64,000 bases of DNA from Ignatzschineria indica (GCF_003121925.1 NZ_QEWR01000002.1:868001-932000), one strand, 5' to 3'; shown: positions 38,604 through 48,694, numbered from the stretch's first letter. The notes: generated by a model not told the origin, from the letters alone. Numbers and translations are program-made.

Positions 38604-39339
38604 ATAGCTGATGCCGCTGACGATATGCTTCTGCCAAGGTCACTCCGGTAGCAACAGAGACATTGAGACTCTCTATCTCCCCTTCCATCGGGATTTTGAC
38701 AATAAAGTCACAATTCTTCTCGGTTAAACAGCGCATACCGGAACCTTCTGAACCCATTACAATGGCATGTGGTCCTCTAAAGTCAGCAGAGAAAATAGTA
38801 CTTTCCCCGCCACCGGCTAAGCCCGATATCCAAATTCCTCTCGCTTTCAGTTTCTCTAAAACACGCGCAAGATTGGTCACCTCAATAAAAGGAACTCGCT
38901 CTGAACTTCCGCTTGAGACCTTACGCACCACCGGCGTTAATGAACAAGCATTATCTTTAGGGACAATCACGGCATCAACACCAAAAGCCTCGGCACTACG
39001 AAGACAAGCTCCCACATTATGAGGATCTTGAACTTCATCCAAAATTAAGAGAAAAGGAGGATGATCGAGCTGATCTAGAAGCTGATAGAGAAAGTTTTCA
39101 CTCTCAGGAGGACGTACGGCAATCTTAGCAATAACTCCTTGATGACGACTCTCGCGCACTAACTCTTCTAATTGAATACTCGTTAGATGTTCAGGCCTAA
39201 TTTTAAGCCCCTCCAATAATGCGATCATCCCTTGCATTCTCTTATCTTTACGCGATGGATCGATCGCCACCTTAATTACTCGATCTTCTCTGATTGCGGC
39301 TTCCACTGCATGAAAGCCATAAATCCACTCTTCAGCCAT
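38602..39339 (-). CDS. rlmB: 23S rRNA 2'-O-ribose G2251 methyltransferase RlmB
   Basis: SpoU-family (SPOUT) methyltransferase, 245 residues. The N-terminal substrate-binding domain starts WIYGFHAVEAAI; the catalytic domain shows LDEVQDPHNVGACLRSAEAFG, IVMGSEGSGMR and the knotted C-terminal motif IPMEGEIESLNVSVATGVTLAEAYRQR. The ATG at 39339 is chosen over a TTG 13 codons upstream because the family begins here. Downstream it runs into a shared bidirectional terminator. Confidence 0.93.
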   Translation of the reverse strand: MAEEWIYGFHAVEAAIREDRVIKVAIDPSRKDKRMQGMIALLEGLKIRPEHLTSIQLEELVRESRHQGVIAKIAVRPPESENFLYQLLDQLDHPPFLLILDEVQDPHNVGACLRSAEAFGVDAVIVPKDNACSLTPVVRKVSSGSSERVPFIEVTNLARVLEKLKARGIWISGLAGGGESTIFSADFRGPHAIVMGSEGSGMRCLTEKNCDFIVKIPMEGEIESLNVSVATGVTLAEAYRQRHQL

Positions 39340-40121
39340 TTCTTTACACTTATCCTGTTTGAATAAAATAGTTCCCAATTATCGCATGTTTTCTATCCCA
39401 CTGCATTGCTCTTTAATCTTTAATGAGTGATTGAGGCAAGTAAAAAATCTCCTAAGAAAATTCGTCCCGATGCGCTCTACGCTCTATCACTCCTCTATCG
39501 TCTATTTACTTTAAGAAAAGAGTTCTTCAACACTTCATAATAAGTATCAATTATTGTAAAATGATGAACAAATGTAGAGGGCATCACTGTTTCCTCTCTA
39601 CGGAGGAAGGTTTGATTGCCGGCTCATTGATAATTCTATTTCTGTTTTTTACACATTTAAAAACCTTATGGACAATAGATTATTAAAGTATCTAAAGAGA
39701 AAGCACTACAATGCAAGGATCTTATGATACAACTCGATAACAGCAGATCTTATTTCAACCGTAATCGACATTAACCATTTTGATTAACCTTATTAGGAGC
39801 AATTTTATCGGTCGCCCGCTTTTTTATAGCAGAGAGAGAAAGAGGCATTAGTTCAAAAGCCTCCACTGATCTTCTCCCGGCGCCCCATTGATTTTTAAAA
39901 CTTAACTGATCGAATACCTGAGTAGTTAAGAAGCACTAGGGGAATCTTTTAAAAATCACTATCGGAAAATTGTCACTATAAGATCTTATTAAAATGATTA
40001 AAAGAGATTATGAAATAAGATTAATTGTTAACGCAGAAATAAATATTGCCTATAGGTCGTGATATTAACCGTTAAGTGTTAATCTCATCATAACTACACT
40101 CACTAACAAAAAGGGCCCCCT
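39340..40121. other. Long intergenic region upstream of the bd oxidase genes
   Basis: About 780 bp with no convincing gene between divergent rlmB and cioA. It holds inverted repeats such as GTAGAG-12 nt-CTCTAC (39574-39601, approximate) and GAGGC-12 nt-GCCTC (39842-39863), and CTTAACT/AGTTAAG around 39900-39930. Just before cioA, TTAACCGTTAAGTGTTAATC (about 40066-40085) has GTTAA repeats as in ArcA sites. A long leader or a small RNA is possible; I could not identify one. Confidence 0.4.
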
Positions 40122-41450
40122 ATGGAACTAGATCCGATAGTGTTAGCGCGAATACAGTTCGCAATCAATATCTCCTTTCATATTATCTTTCCAAGTATCA
40201 ATATTGCACTTGCTTGGGTACTCCTCTTCTTTAAACTGCGATTTGAAAAGACCAATGATCAATCTTGGTTAGATGCATATAACTTCTGGGTGAAGATATT
40301 TGCATTAAGTTTTGCCATTGGTGTTGTTACCGGTGTAACAATGAGCTTCCAATTTGGTACCAACTGGCCAGGATTTATGGAGCATGTTGGAAATATCGCA
40401 GGCCCACTCCTAGGTTATGAGGTATTAACTGCATTCTTCTTAGAAGCAACTTTCTTAGGTGTAATGCTTTTTGGCCAAAAAAGAGTCTCCCCCTTTATTC
40501 ATAACTTAGCAACCTTCTTAGTGGCCGTAGGAACGACCTTCTCCGCCTTCTGGATTATCGCCCTTAACTCATGGATGCAGACCCCTGCCGGCTATGAGAT
40601 GATCGATGGTGTTGCGCATGTGACAAGCTGGTGGGATGCGATCTTTACCCCCTCATTCCTCACACGTTTAGCACATATGTTACTAGCATCAGGTTTAACA
40701 GCGGCGTTCTTAATTGCGGGAATCTCAGCTTATAAGATTGTTAAGGGAGATCCTTCTAAATCGAGCCGTCGTTCGCTCAATGCCGGTGTCATTATTGCGG
40801 CGATCTTAATTCCGATTCAGATCTTTGTCGGTGACCAATCAGGACTCTTAGTCTTAAAACATCAGCCTGACAAACTTGCGGCAATTGAAGCCGTTTGGGA
40901 GACTGAATCGCCGATGGCATTCAACGTTATTGCTTTCCCTAACGAAGAGACTCGTAGTAATGATTTTGCGCTGCAAATTCCCCATCTAGGTAGTATTATT
41001 TTGACCCACTCTCTTGATGGAAAAGTGTTAGGGCTCAATGAGTTTAAAGAGCATCCTCCTGTTGCGATTGTATTCTGGAGCTTTAGAATCATGGTCGGCG
41101 TTGGTCTCTTAATGCTACTCACATCATGGATTGGTGCGGTACAGTTGATGCGTCGCAAAAAAATTGGACCTAAGATGCTCAAAGTCTTTATTGGTATGAC
41201 CTTCTCCGGTTGGGTTGCAGTTCTCTTTGGTTGGTATACTACCGAGATTGGTCGTCAGCCTTGGATTGTTTACAACCTAATTAAGACAGCAGATGCCGCA
41301 GCGCCACATGGTCCTACTGTGATGATCTCATCCTTACTCATCTATTGTTTAATCTACATCTTCGTTCTTGTGAGCTATCTTGCAGTACTCTTCTATCTCA
41401 CAAACAAGACTGTTAAAAACAATATCGCTGCAGAAACACAAGGAGCATAA
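40122..41450 (+). CDS. cydA: Cytochrome bd-type (CIO-like) quinol oxidase subunit I
   Basis: Haem-bearing subunit of a quinol oxidase, 442 residues with about nine membrane helices. The helix-1 haem ligand His20 (ISFHIIFPS), TRLAHMLLA and the GWYTTEIGRQPW motif are present. It is much shorter than E. coli CydA (about 520), has the short Q-loop, and carries GDQSGLLVLKHQPDKLAAIEAVWE, the pattern of cyanide-insensitive oxidases (CioA). It oxidises quinol and reduces O2 to water without pumping protons. cydB follows after 2 bp. Confidence 0.93.
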   Translation: MELDPIVLARIQFAINISFHIIFPSINIALAWVLLFFKLRFEKTNDQSWLDAYNFWVKIFALSFAIGVVTGVTMSFQFGTNWPGFMEHVGNIAGPLLGYEVLTAFFLEATFLGVMLFGQKRVSPFIHNLATFLVAVGTTFSAFWIIALNSWMQTPAGYEMIDGVAHVTSWWDAIFTPSFLTRLAHMLLASGLTAAFLIAGISAYKIVKGDPSKSSRRSLNAGVIIAAILIPIQIFVGDQSGLLVLKHQPDKLAAIEAVWETESPMAFNVIAFPNEETRSNDFALQIPHLGSIILTHSLDGKVLGLNEFKEHPPVAIVFWSFRIMVGVGLLMLLTSWIGAVQLMRRKKIGPKMLKVFIGMTFSGWVAVLFGWYTTEIGRQPWIVYNLIKTADAAAPHGPTVMISSLLIYCLIYIFVLVSYLAVLFYLTNKTVKNNIAAETQGA

Positions 41451-41452
41451 TT

Positions 41453-42469
41453 ATGGTTATGGATGCTGCAACAATACTTCCCGTTATCTTTGCCGGCCTA
41501 ATGGCTGCCGCGGTCTTCTTCTATATCATCTTCGATGGTTATGATCTCGGCGTTGGTCTGCTCTTCCCTTTTATGAGAGAGCGTAGTGATCGCGATAAGA
41601 TGGTGGCAACAGTCGACCCTTTCTGGGATGCGAATGAAACCTGGATCGTTCTTGGAATTGGAGTGATCTTTATCGCCTTCCCGAAAGCGTATGGCGATAT
41701 CTTAGTATCGCTCTATATCCCTACTGTCTTGATGTTAGGTGGATTAATCCTCCGTGGAGCTGCCTTTGACTTTAGAAATACAGCACCTAAACATCGTCAA
41801 CCGATGTGGGATGCGCTCTTCTGTTTTGGTGCCTATCTTGCAACTATGTCGCAAGGCATTATGATCGGCCTCTATGCAACAGGGCTTGAGCATACCATGG
41901 TTAACTGGATCTTTGCGGTCTGTGTCGGTATCGCACTCTGCTTTGGTTATGCGCTTTTAGGTTCAGCATGGCTGATCTTTAAATCAGATGGTCACGTTCG
42001 CCTCTTTGCAGCAAAAGCGATTCGTCACTCCATCGTGTTGGCTTTCTTAGCGATCGTTTTAGTCTCATTAGCGATGCCATATACTAGCGATGTGATCTTT
42101 AAGAAGTGGTTTACTATTCCAAACCTCTACTATTTAGCGCCAATCCCACTGCTCTGTGTCATTTTTGCCTTCATTATCTTTAGAAGTCTTAAATTTATCG
42201 AGCAAGATACAACCTATAAGCGTGACTGGGTACCCTATTTCCTTGCGGTATTAATTGTATTGTGTACCTTTATCGGCTTTGGTTACAGTATCTTCCCGGA
42301 CATTATTATTGGAAAACTCAATATATGGGAAGCAAGTGCTGCACCTAAATCACTAGAGTTCACCCTCTGGGGAGTTGCGATTGTTCTACCACTGATTCTT
42401 CTCTACACATTCTATGTACATAAGATCTTCGGTGGGAAAATCCTTCACGATGAGCAGACTGGCTACTAA
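41453..42469 (+). CDS. cydB: Cytochrome bd-type (CIO-like) quinol oxidase subunit II
   Basis: Second membrane subunit, 338 residues with about eight helices. The opening YIIFDGYDLGVGLLFPF, the VDPFWDANETWIVLGIG motif and LRGAAFDFR are invariant features of CydB/CioB. The ATG is preceded by AAGGAG inside the end of cydA, so the two are coupled. No small cydX gene follows; a terminator comes 47 bp after the stop, and cydDC assembly genes are not in the window. Confidence 0.94.
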   Translation: MVMDAATILPVIFAGLMAAAVFFYIIFDGYDLGVGLLFPFMRERSDRDKMVATVDPFWDANETWIVLGIGVIFIAFPKAYGDILVSLYIPTVLMLGGLILRGAAFDFRNTAPKHRQPMWDALFCFGAYLATMSQGIMIGLYATGLEHTMVNWIFAVCVGIALCFGYALLGSAWLIFKSDGHVRLFAAKAIRHSIVLAFLAIVLVSLAMPYTSDVIFKKWFTIPNLYYLAPIPLLCVIFAFIIFRSLKFIEQDTTYKRDWVPYFLAVLIVLCTFIGFGYSIFPDIIIGKLNIWEASAAPKSLEFTLWGVAIVLPLILLYTFYVHKIFGGKILHDEQTGY

Positions 42470-42515
42470 TTAACGAAAGTAGATAAGAATAGATCGATAT
42501 ATCAACATCTATAGA

Positions 42516-42546
42516 AGAGGGGATCAGATGATCTCCTCTTTTTTAT
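42516..42546 (+). terminator. Rho-independent terminator of cydAB
   Basis: AGAGGGGATC (42516-42525) pairs with GATCTCCTCT (42530-42539), one G-U pair, 4-nt loop, followed by TTTTTTAT. Confidence 0.92.
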
Positions 42547-42659
42547 CGAAAAACAGAACAAATTCTCCTCGCACAATGCAATACCACTTATTTTCTTAAA
42601 AGATCTAGAAAGATCTATTGATACAAATATAGCTGAACTATTGCCGGAGATTACTACTA

Positions 42660-42720
42660 CGGACATGCACCGGTGAAAAGAATGAAATGGTAAGCTCCCG
42701 TTCCTCCAACATCCCTCTTA
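42660..42720. repeat. 61-bp intergenic repeat, copy 1
   Basis: A 61-bp sequence running from CGGACATGCACCGGTGAAAA to CCCTCTTA that recurs at 42911-42971 with 50/61 identity and no gap. It contains the palindrome CACCGGTG and a potential small helix GG(T)AA/TTCC whose two A-T pairs are G-C pairs in copy 2. The strand of any transcript is unknown. Confidence 0.9.
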
Positions 42721-42753
42721 AGAATGATTCATCAAAATAGCAAAGGCTGAACG

Positions 42754-42819
42754 CTGCCGGATCTCACTATCGCGCAGCTCCAAAAGCCACGCACCGGCAG
42801 TTGGCGATCTTCTATCGCC
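42754..42819. other. Nested hairpins between the two 61-bp repeats
   Basis: CTGCCGG (42754-42760) is complementary to CCGGCAG (42794-42800) across 33 nt, and directly after lies the perfect hairpin GGCGAT-CTTCT-ATCGCC (42803-42819). No T-run follows, so it is not an ordinary terminator. Confidence 0.65.
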
Positions 42820-42910
42820 GGCACCTATTGTTTAACGACTGTTTAATAACTATTTAAAAGTTATTTAAATCATGTTTAATTATTTTCTCGGCATTAAAAA
42901 TGCCAAACCG

Positions 42911-42971
42911 CGGGCATGCACTGGTGAAAAGAACAAAATGGTGGGTTCCCGCCCCTCCAAGAACCCTCTTA
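42911..42971. repeat. 61-bp intergenic repeat, copy 2
   Basis: Second copy, same orientation, 251 bp from copy 1. Nine of eleven differences are transitions, and four of them form two matched A-T to G-C pair changes. It is immediately preceded by the hairpin GGCATT-AAA-AATGCC (42890-42904). Confidence 0.9.
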
Positions 42972-43047
42972 TAGAATCAAATATAAAATAAAGAAATAAG
43001 CAGAAACTGTTGAACTTTATTCTTTTACTGGTGAATGTCGCGCTATC

Positions 43048-43088
43048 AAAAAAGCGATATATCCAAAGACATATCGCTCTTTTATCAT
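43048..43088. terminator. Bidirectional terminator downstream of fba
   Basis: AGCGATAT (43053-43060) pairs with ATATCGCT (43071-43078). On the minus strand, serving fba, it is followed by TTTTTTGATAG; on the plus strand by CTTTTATCATTTT. Confidence 0.82.
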
Positions 43089-43235
43089 TTTGATTACAAT
43101 CTTTCTGATCATGCTGAATGATCTACCGCTGAATGATCTATTACTGAATCTGTAGCTGATTCCTTCTATTTCACTCTTAATAAATTAAGATTAAACCATG
43201 ATTAAATAGAAGTTAAATACAAAGTTAAATACAGA

Positions 43236-44321
43236 TTAGTTACGATTCATCGCGTTAAGATCTTCATAAGCAACTAAAACACGCTTCACGAGACTCTCTT
43301 GACCTTTACGTAACCAAGCACGTGGATCATAGTAAGATTTGTTAGGACCAAATGGATCTTCAGGGTTTCCTAACTGACTTTGGAGATAGCCTTCATTCGC
43401 TTTATAGTAGTCAAGAACGCCTTCCCACGTTGCCCATTGAGTATCAGTATCAATATTCATCTTAATGACACCATAGCTAATCGCTTCACGAATATCTTCT
43501 AAACTTGAACCTGATCCACCGTGGAAGACAAAATCGAGATGTTTTGCCGGAAGATTGAACTTCTCAGAGACATATTTTTGTGAGTTATCTAAGATTTCTG
43601 GTTTTAACTCAACATTTCCTGGCTTATAAACACCATGAACGTTACCGAATGATGCCGCAATTGTGAAGTGTGGACTCACTTTGCTCAACTCTTCATAAGC
43701 ATAAGCAACATGTTCTGGTTGAGTATAGAGCAGCGCATTATCCACTGAAGTGTTATCAACGCCATCTTCTTCACCACCAGTAATACCTAACTCGATCTCA
43801 AGAGTCATTCCTAATTTATCGAGACGCTTAAGATACTCCACACAAGTTGCAATATTATCTTCTAATGACTCTTCTGATAAATCGATCATATGCGAGGAGA
43901 AGAGTGGCTTACCTGTCTCTTCAAAGAATTTTTCACCTGCTTCAAGAAGACCATCAATCCATGGGAGCAATTTTCTTGCCGCGTGGTCGGTATGAAGAAT
44001 GACCGGCACACCATAAGCTTCCGCCATTGTGTGAACATGTTTCGCGCCTGATACAGCCCCTAAAACAGCGGCCTCATGACCACCATATCCTGGAAGCTTC
44101 AATCCACGACCGGCATAAAATTGTGCTCCACCATTGGAGAACTGGATAATCACAGGAGAGTTAGCTTTAGCCGCCGCTTCTAAAACCCCATTAATTGATT
44201 CTGTATTGACAACATTAATCGCCGGCAATGCGAAATTATTCTCTTTAGCAATTGCAAATACCTTTCGGACATCATCACCAAAGAGTACGCCTGGTTTCAC
44301 CACATCAAGGACTTTAGCCAT
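43236..44321 (-). CDS. fba: Fructose-bisphosphate aldolase, class II
   Basis: Zinc-dependent glycolytic and gluconeogenic aldolase, 361 residues, the E. coli FbaA length. Motifs include FALPAINVV, VIIQFSNGGAQFYAGRGL, LHTDHAARK with zinc-binding histidine, LEIELGITGGEEDGVDN, FGNVHGVYKPGNV and FHGGSGSS. GGAGAA precedes the ATG. It is monocistronic and converges with cydB across a 770-bp repeat-bearing gap. Confidence 0.96.
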   Translation of the reverse strand: MAKVLDVVKPGVLFGDDVRKVFAIAKENNFALPAINVVNTESINGVLEAAAKANSPVIIQFSNGGAQFYAGRGLKLPGYGGHEAAVLGAVSGAKHVHTMAEAYGVPVILHTDHAARKLLPWIDGLLEAGEKFFEETGKPLFSSHMIDLSEESLEDNIATCVEYLKRLDKLGMTLEIELGITGGEEDGVDNTSVDNALLYTQPEHVAYAYEELSKVSPHFTIAASFGNVHGVYKPGNVELKPEILDNSQKYVSEKFNLPAKHLDFVFHGGSGSSLEDIREAISYGVIKMNIDTDTQWATWEGVLDYYKANEGYLQSQLGNPEDPFGPNKSYYDPRAWLRKGQESLVKRVLVAYEDLNAMNRN

Positions 44322-44700
44322 ACTACAATTCTCCTACAAATAGTTTAAAAACAGCCTTATTCTACCCCGTCTAAGCTTCTAAATCTACCTATCCTAATGC
44401 TTAATTTTCCCTAAAGAGAATCCTCTATTTTCAAAAAGAGCTCATAAAACAGATCAAAAAATAGATCAAAAAATAGATCTTGAATCTATACTCAATCTCC
44501 TGCCGAAGGCAAGCATTAAAATCGAACTCAAAATCGATACCGAATATCGATCAGCGCTGAATCGACAAATAAAAAAATGAGCTGTAGAAAGTTACTATAA
44601 CGCTACAGCTCATCTTTATTTTATCTCGCTTTTATCCCACATCTACCTTACTTTTATCACTTCGATAGAAGGGATCATCTAACTACTTTTTCGCTTCAAA
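44322..44700. other. Intergenic region between alaC and fba
   Basis: Contains the alaC terminator (44570-44613) and the fba-side upstream sequence with short AAAAAATAGATC duplications near 44455-44480. No gene is seen. Confidence 0.5.
44570..44613 (-). terminator. Rho-independent terminator of alaC
   Basis: Perfect 11-bp stem ATGAGCTGTAG (44577-44587) with CTACAGCTCAT (44603-44613); on the minus strand it is followed by TTTTTTTATTTG. Confidence 0.9.
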
Positions 44701-45909
44701 CTACGGTGCCACTACCAAGCCATCTTTAATAAACATCTGCCGTAGATTCTCTATCGCTTGTGCTGTTCTCTCATCATCGACAATAAGACCAAAACGCACA
44801 TATCCTTCGCCCCCCTTACCAAAACCGATGCCGGGCGCTACCGCAACAGATGCCTCTTTAATCAGCTTTTCTGCAAACTTCATCGATCCCATGTCACGAT
44901 AAGCATCAGGAATCTTAGCCCAAAGAAACATCGATGCTTTAGGCTTTTTAACATCCCAGCCGATCGATGAGAGTCCATCACACAATAGGTCACGTCGTGC
45001 CTGATAGCGTAGACGAACCTCTTCAACACACTCTTGCGGACCGGTGAGCGCTGCAACAGCTGCATGTTGAATCGGTGCAAAAGAGCCATAATCGAGATAT
45101 GATTTAATCTTTGTCAAAGCACCAATCAAGGTTGGATTACCCACCATAAATCCGACACGCCAACCTGCCATATTGTAACTTTTAGAGAGCGTATAAGATT
45201 CAACAGCAATATCGATAGCACCTTCTACCTGTAAGATAGAGGGGGCTTGATAATCATCAAAAGAGAGATCAGCGTACGCTAAATCATGCACAATCCAGAT
45301 ACCATGCTCTTTTGCTAAAGCGACCATCCGCTCAAAGAAGGCAAGATCGACACACTCAGATGTTGGATTTGATGGGTAATTGAGAAAGAGCATCTTCGGC
45401 TTAACCGGACTATTCTCAATTGCAGCTCGAAGATTAGCTTCAAAATCATCTTCAGGACCTGCGGGTACATGAATCACAGTAGCGCCGGCAATAATCGGAC
45501 CATAGGGATGGATAGGATAGGCAGGATCAGGCACTAAAACAACGTCCCCTTTATCTAATACTGCTAAGGTCAGATCTGCGAGCCCTTCTTTAGAGCCGAT
45601 AGTATAGATCGCTTCACTATTAGGATCTAATTTGACCTGGTACTTTCTCTCATACCAATCACAGATCGCTTCTCTAACGGGAGCAATTCCTTTTGAGGCT
45701 GAATATCGATGATTGGCTCCTTCTTTTGCCGCTGCTGTTAATGCATCAACAATATGCGCAGGGGTTGGCTGATCGGGATTTCCCATCCCAAAATCAATAA
45801 CATCTTTTCCTGCTGCCGCAGCTTCTGCCTTTAGCTCATCAATCACACTAAAGACATAAGGAGGGAGTAGTTCAAGACGCTTGAACTCAGTAGAAGGTTG
45901 CTTTGACAT
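44701..45909 (-). CDS. alaC: Alanine transaminase AlaC
   Basis: PLP-dependent glutamate-pyruvate aminotransferase, 402 residues. It follows E. coli AlaC (YfdZ) throughout: RLELLPPYVFSVIDELK, DFGMGNPDQPTP, TIGSKEGLADL, NYPSNPT, VHDLAYAD, and TLSKSYNMAGWRVGFMVGN with the PLP lysine. The frame extends 36 codons further upstream, but the ATG at 45909 has GAGGA at 6 nt and matches the family start. It is monocistronic and divergent from typA. Confidence 0.93.
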   Translation of the reverse strand: MSKQPSTEFKRLELLPPYVFSVIDELKAEAAAAGKDVIDFGMGNPDQPTPAHIVDALTAAAKEGANHRYSASKGIAPVREAICDWYERKYQVKLDPNSEAIYTIGSKEGLADLTLAVLDKGDVVLVPDPAYPIHPYGPIIAGATVIHVPAGPEDDFEANLRAAIENSPVKPKMLFLNYPSNPTSECVDLAFFERMVALAKEHGIWIVHDLAYADLSFDDYQAPSILQVEGAIDIAVESYTLSKSYNMAGWRVGFMVGNPTLIGALTKIKSYLDYGSFAPIQHAAVAALTGPQECVEEVRLRYQARRDLLCDGLSSIGWDVKKPKASMFLWAKIPDAYRDMGSMKFAEKLIKEASVAVAPGIGFGKGGEGYVRFGLIVDDERTAQAIENLRQMFIKDGLVVAP

Positions 45910-46574
45910 GATATTCCTCATCAATAAAACAGAATAATAAAATGGTGTATAAATTGGGTGGTCTACAATTAGTGTTATAAAAATAATAGCTTCGACAGCG
46001 GTGATCAATAGACTCAAGCTCAGAGACTGACATCGATATTGACAGCGTAGATATCGACACAGTATTAATGCATTGAATTTAAATGAAATGATCTCTCAAC
46101 ATTTATTGAGAGCCTCATAAAATCTCATATCAGTTTCACATCAGTCTTATATAAGGTTAAGGCTCACTTAAATCTTGAAAAGTTTCTGTTGAACGCTTTA
46201 TTCTTTATTGTTATCGAACATTAAAAAGAGGCTCGCTAAATGAGAGTCCCTCTATCGCAAATTACTAGTGATTATCGAAGTTGTCAATCATCTGATAAAG
46301 ACAATTTATTTTGTAAATAAATCCCCACTCAATTCTTTCCCAAAAACGACTTCCCAAAATAGAAAAAAATTGATTTTTAATGATATTTTCAACGATATCG
46401 AATGTTTGCTAGAAGAATCAAACGCCCCGCTTCATAAAATAAATTAACTCAAAAAATAATCAAAAAGTGCGTTATAATACAGCCCTCGAAAGATAGATAA
46501 TCTCAATAGAATCGCCCTACCCTCAAGATCATATTTGAGGCTTCGCTGGGCATCAATGATAAAAGAAAGTGAAA
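45910..46574. other. Intergenic region between divergent alaC and typA
   Basis: About 660 AT-rich bases with promoters for both genes. The best typA -10 is TATAAT at 46473-46478, roughly 100 bp before the start. No RNA or gene is recognised. Confidence 0.5.
46450..46478 (+). promoter_or_regulatory. Candidate typA promoter
   Basis: A perfect -10 hexamer TATAAT at 46473-46478 sits in an AT-rich stretch. The -35 region (about 46450) is poor, so the match rests on the -10 box alone. Confidence 0.45.
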
Positions 46575-48398
46575 ATGATAGATAAATTAAGAAACATAGC
46601 CATCATCGCCCACGTTGACCATGGTAAAACAACCCTGGTTGACCAACTCCTCAGAAGTTCAGGAACTTTTGGTGAGCGTGAAGAGGTTGCGGATCGCGTC
46701 ATGGATTCGAACCAAATCGAAAAAGAGCGAGGAATTACGATCCTCTCTAAAAATACCGCTATCAACTGGAATGGATACCGTATCAATATCGTAGATACTC
46801 CAGGACATGCGGATTTTGGGGGCGAAGTTGAGCGTGTTCTCTCGATGGTTGACTCGGTATTACTCCTCGTTGACTCAGTAGAGGGCCCAATGCCTCAAAC
46901 CCGCTTTGTAACACAAAAAGCGTTTGCGATGGGTTTTAAACCGATCGTTGTCATCAATAAAATTGACCGACCTGGCGCACGTCCTGATTGGGTATTAGAT
47001 CAAACATTTGAACTCTTCGATAATCTTGGTGCTACAGATGAGCAACTCGATTTCCCAGTTGTCTATGCATCAGGAATTAATGGTTATGCAGGCCTTACCG
47101 ATGATGTTCGTAGTGGTGACTTTGAGCCACTTTTCCAAGCAATTATTGATCATGTACCTGCACCTGATGTTGAGGTTGATGCACCTTTTCAATTACAGGT
47201 TTCATCACTCGATTATAACTCTTATGTCGGTGTAATCGGTGTTGGTCGTATTAAACGTGGTAAAGTTCATAAAAATATGAACGTGACCGTTATCGATCGT
47301 GAAGGCAAAAAACGTAATGGTAAAATTCAACAGATCTTAGGTTTCCATGGCCTTAATAAAATTGAATTTGAATCAGCACAAGCAGGTGACATCATCAGCT
47401 TTACCGGGCTCGACCCCCTCTTTATCTCAGATACAATTTGTGATCCACAACATGTCGAAGCGTTACCACCTTTAGCTGTCGACGAGCCAACCGTTTCGAT
47501 GATGATTCAGGTCAACACTTCACCTTTTGCGGGTAAAGAGGGTAAGTTTGTCACCTCACGCCAAATTAAAGAGCGTCTTGAAGAGGAACTCATCCATAAC
47601 GTTGCTCTTCGGGTTGAAGCAACAGATAATGCCGATGTTTTCAAAGTATCAGGTCGTGGAGAACTCCATCTCTCTGTTCTTATTGAAAATATGCGTCGTG
47701 AAGGTTATGAAATGGCTGTCGGTCGTCCACAAGTTATTATTCGTGAGGAAGATGGCGTTAAGATGGAACCCTATGAAACATTGATGTTTGATATTGAAGA
47801 GCAACATCAAGGGGATATCATGGAGCAGATGGGGAACCGTTTTGCTGAACTGCAAAATATGGTGCCGGATGGTAAAGGACGTATTCGTCTCGAATATATG
47901 ATTCCTTCACGCGGTTTGATCGGTTTCCAAACAGAGTTTATGACCTTAACAAGTGGTACAGGACTGATGTTCCATAACTTCGATCATTACGGTCCACTTA
48001 AAAAAGGATCTGTCGGTCAGAGAAAAAATGGTGTCTTAATCTCTAATGGACAAGGTAAAGCACTTGCTTATGCCCTCTTCAACCTACAAGAGCGCGGACG
48101 CCTCTTTGCAAGTCATGGAGATGAGATCTATGAAGGTCAAGTGATCGGTATTCATAGCCGTGATAACGACCTCGTTGTCAATGCGTTAAGAGCAAAGCAA
48201 CTGACCAATATTCGTGCTGCCGGAACCGATGAAGCATTAACATTAACAACACCGGTAAAATTAACCTTAGAGCGCGCTATTGAATTTATCGATGATGATG
48301 AGTTAGTGGAAGTAACGCCAAAATCGATCCGTATCCGTAAACGCTATCTTACAGAAGCGGATCGCCGTAAGCATCAACGCGCAACAAAAGATATCTAA
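46575..48398 (+). CDS. typA: Ribosome-associated GTPase TypA/BipA
   Basis: Translational GTPase, 607 residues, resembling EF-G. G1 [15 protein letters not shown]2 RGITIL, G3 [13 protein letters not shown]4 NKIDRPGA, then domains II, III, V and the BipA-specific C-terminal domain ending KRYLTEADR. In the family it binds 70S ribosomes and helps assembly and stress or cold adaptation. The ATG at 46575 matches the MIENLRNIA-type family start; an in-frame GTG two codons upstream is less likely. A strong terminator follows. Confidence 0.96.
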   Translation: MIDKLRNIAIIAHVDHGKTTLVDQLLRSSGTFGEREEVADRVMDSNQIEKERGITILSKNTAINWNGYRINIVDTPGHADFGGEVERVLSMVDSVLLLVDSVEGPMPQTRFVTQKAFAMGFKPIVVINKIDRPGARPDWVLDQTFELFDNLGATDEQLDFPVVYASGINGYAGLTDDVRSGDFEPLFQAIIDHVPAPDVEVDAPFQLQVSSLDYNSYVGVIGVGRIKRGKVHKNMNVTVIDREGKKRNGKIQQILGFHGLNKIEFESAQAGDIISFTGLDPLFISDTICDPQHVEALPPLAVDEPTVSMMIQVNTSPFAGKEGKFVTSRQIKERLEEELIHNVALRVEATDNADVFKVSGRGELHLSVLIENMRREGYEMAVGRPQVIIREEDGVKMEPYETLMFDIEEQHQGDIMEQMGNRFAELQNMVPDGKGRIRLEYMIPSRGLIGFQTEFMTLTSGTGLMFHNFDHYGPLKKGSVGQRKNGVLISNGQGKALAYALFNLQERGRLFASHGDEIYEGQVIGIHSRDNDLVVNALRAKQLTNIRAAGTDEALTLTTPVKLTLERAIEFIDDDELVEVTPKSIRIRKRYLTEADRRKHQRATKDI

Positions 48399-48527
48399 AG
48401 GATATCTAGAAAAAGGCTAGAAGAGGGCTAGAAGCGATATAAAAGATAACGGGCTCTCACTAAAAGCTGATCTCTAATGACCATATTTCAACTTTGAAAA
48501 ATCAAAAAATTGATCAGAAAGCAAATT

Positions 48528-48560
48528 AAAACCGCTCATTCATTGAGCGGTTTTTTTATT
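48528..48560 (+). terminator. Rho-independent terminator of typA
   Basis: AAAACCGCTCA (48528-48538) pairs perfectly with TGAGCGGTTTT (48544-48554) around a 5-nt loop, within a run of seven T. Confidence 0.93.
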
Positions 48561-48634
48561 TATTAACAGGGATAACTACTTCTAAAAATCCTATTTAAAT
48601 TCAATAAGTTATATTAAAATAGATTTTCTACCCC

Positions 48635-48694
48635 CTTTATCCCACAACTATGATCAAGTTGTCCTTATAGTTATCCACAGAAAATGTGCATATC
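48635..48694. repeat. 60-bp DnaA-box repeat, copy A
   Basis: Sixty bases beginning CTTTATCCCACAACTATGAT and ending AAAATGTGCATATC, repeated at 48862-48921 with one mismatch. It contains the perfect DnaA box TTATCCACA at 48671-48679, followed by the near-inverse TGTGCATAT. Confidence 0.95.

Noticed and set aside
42660-42971. Conserved short peptide encoded by both 61-bp repeats
   Set aside because: Several frames stay open in both copies, but substitutions do not concentrate at third positions and there is no start with a ribosome-binding site.
42640-43235. CRISPR array
   Set aside because: Only two long imperfect repeats, no regular spacers and no cas genes.
46680-46700. tRNA-like GATTCGAACC
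   Set aside because: It lies inside typA in frame; no cloverleaf can be formed around it. No tRNA was found in the window.
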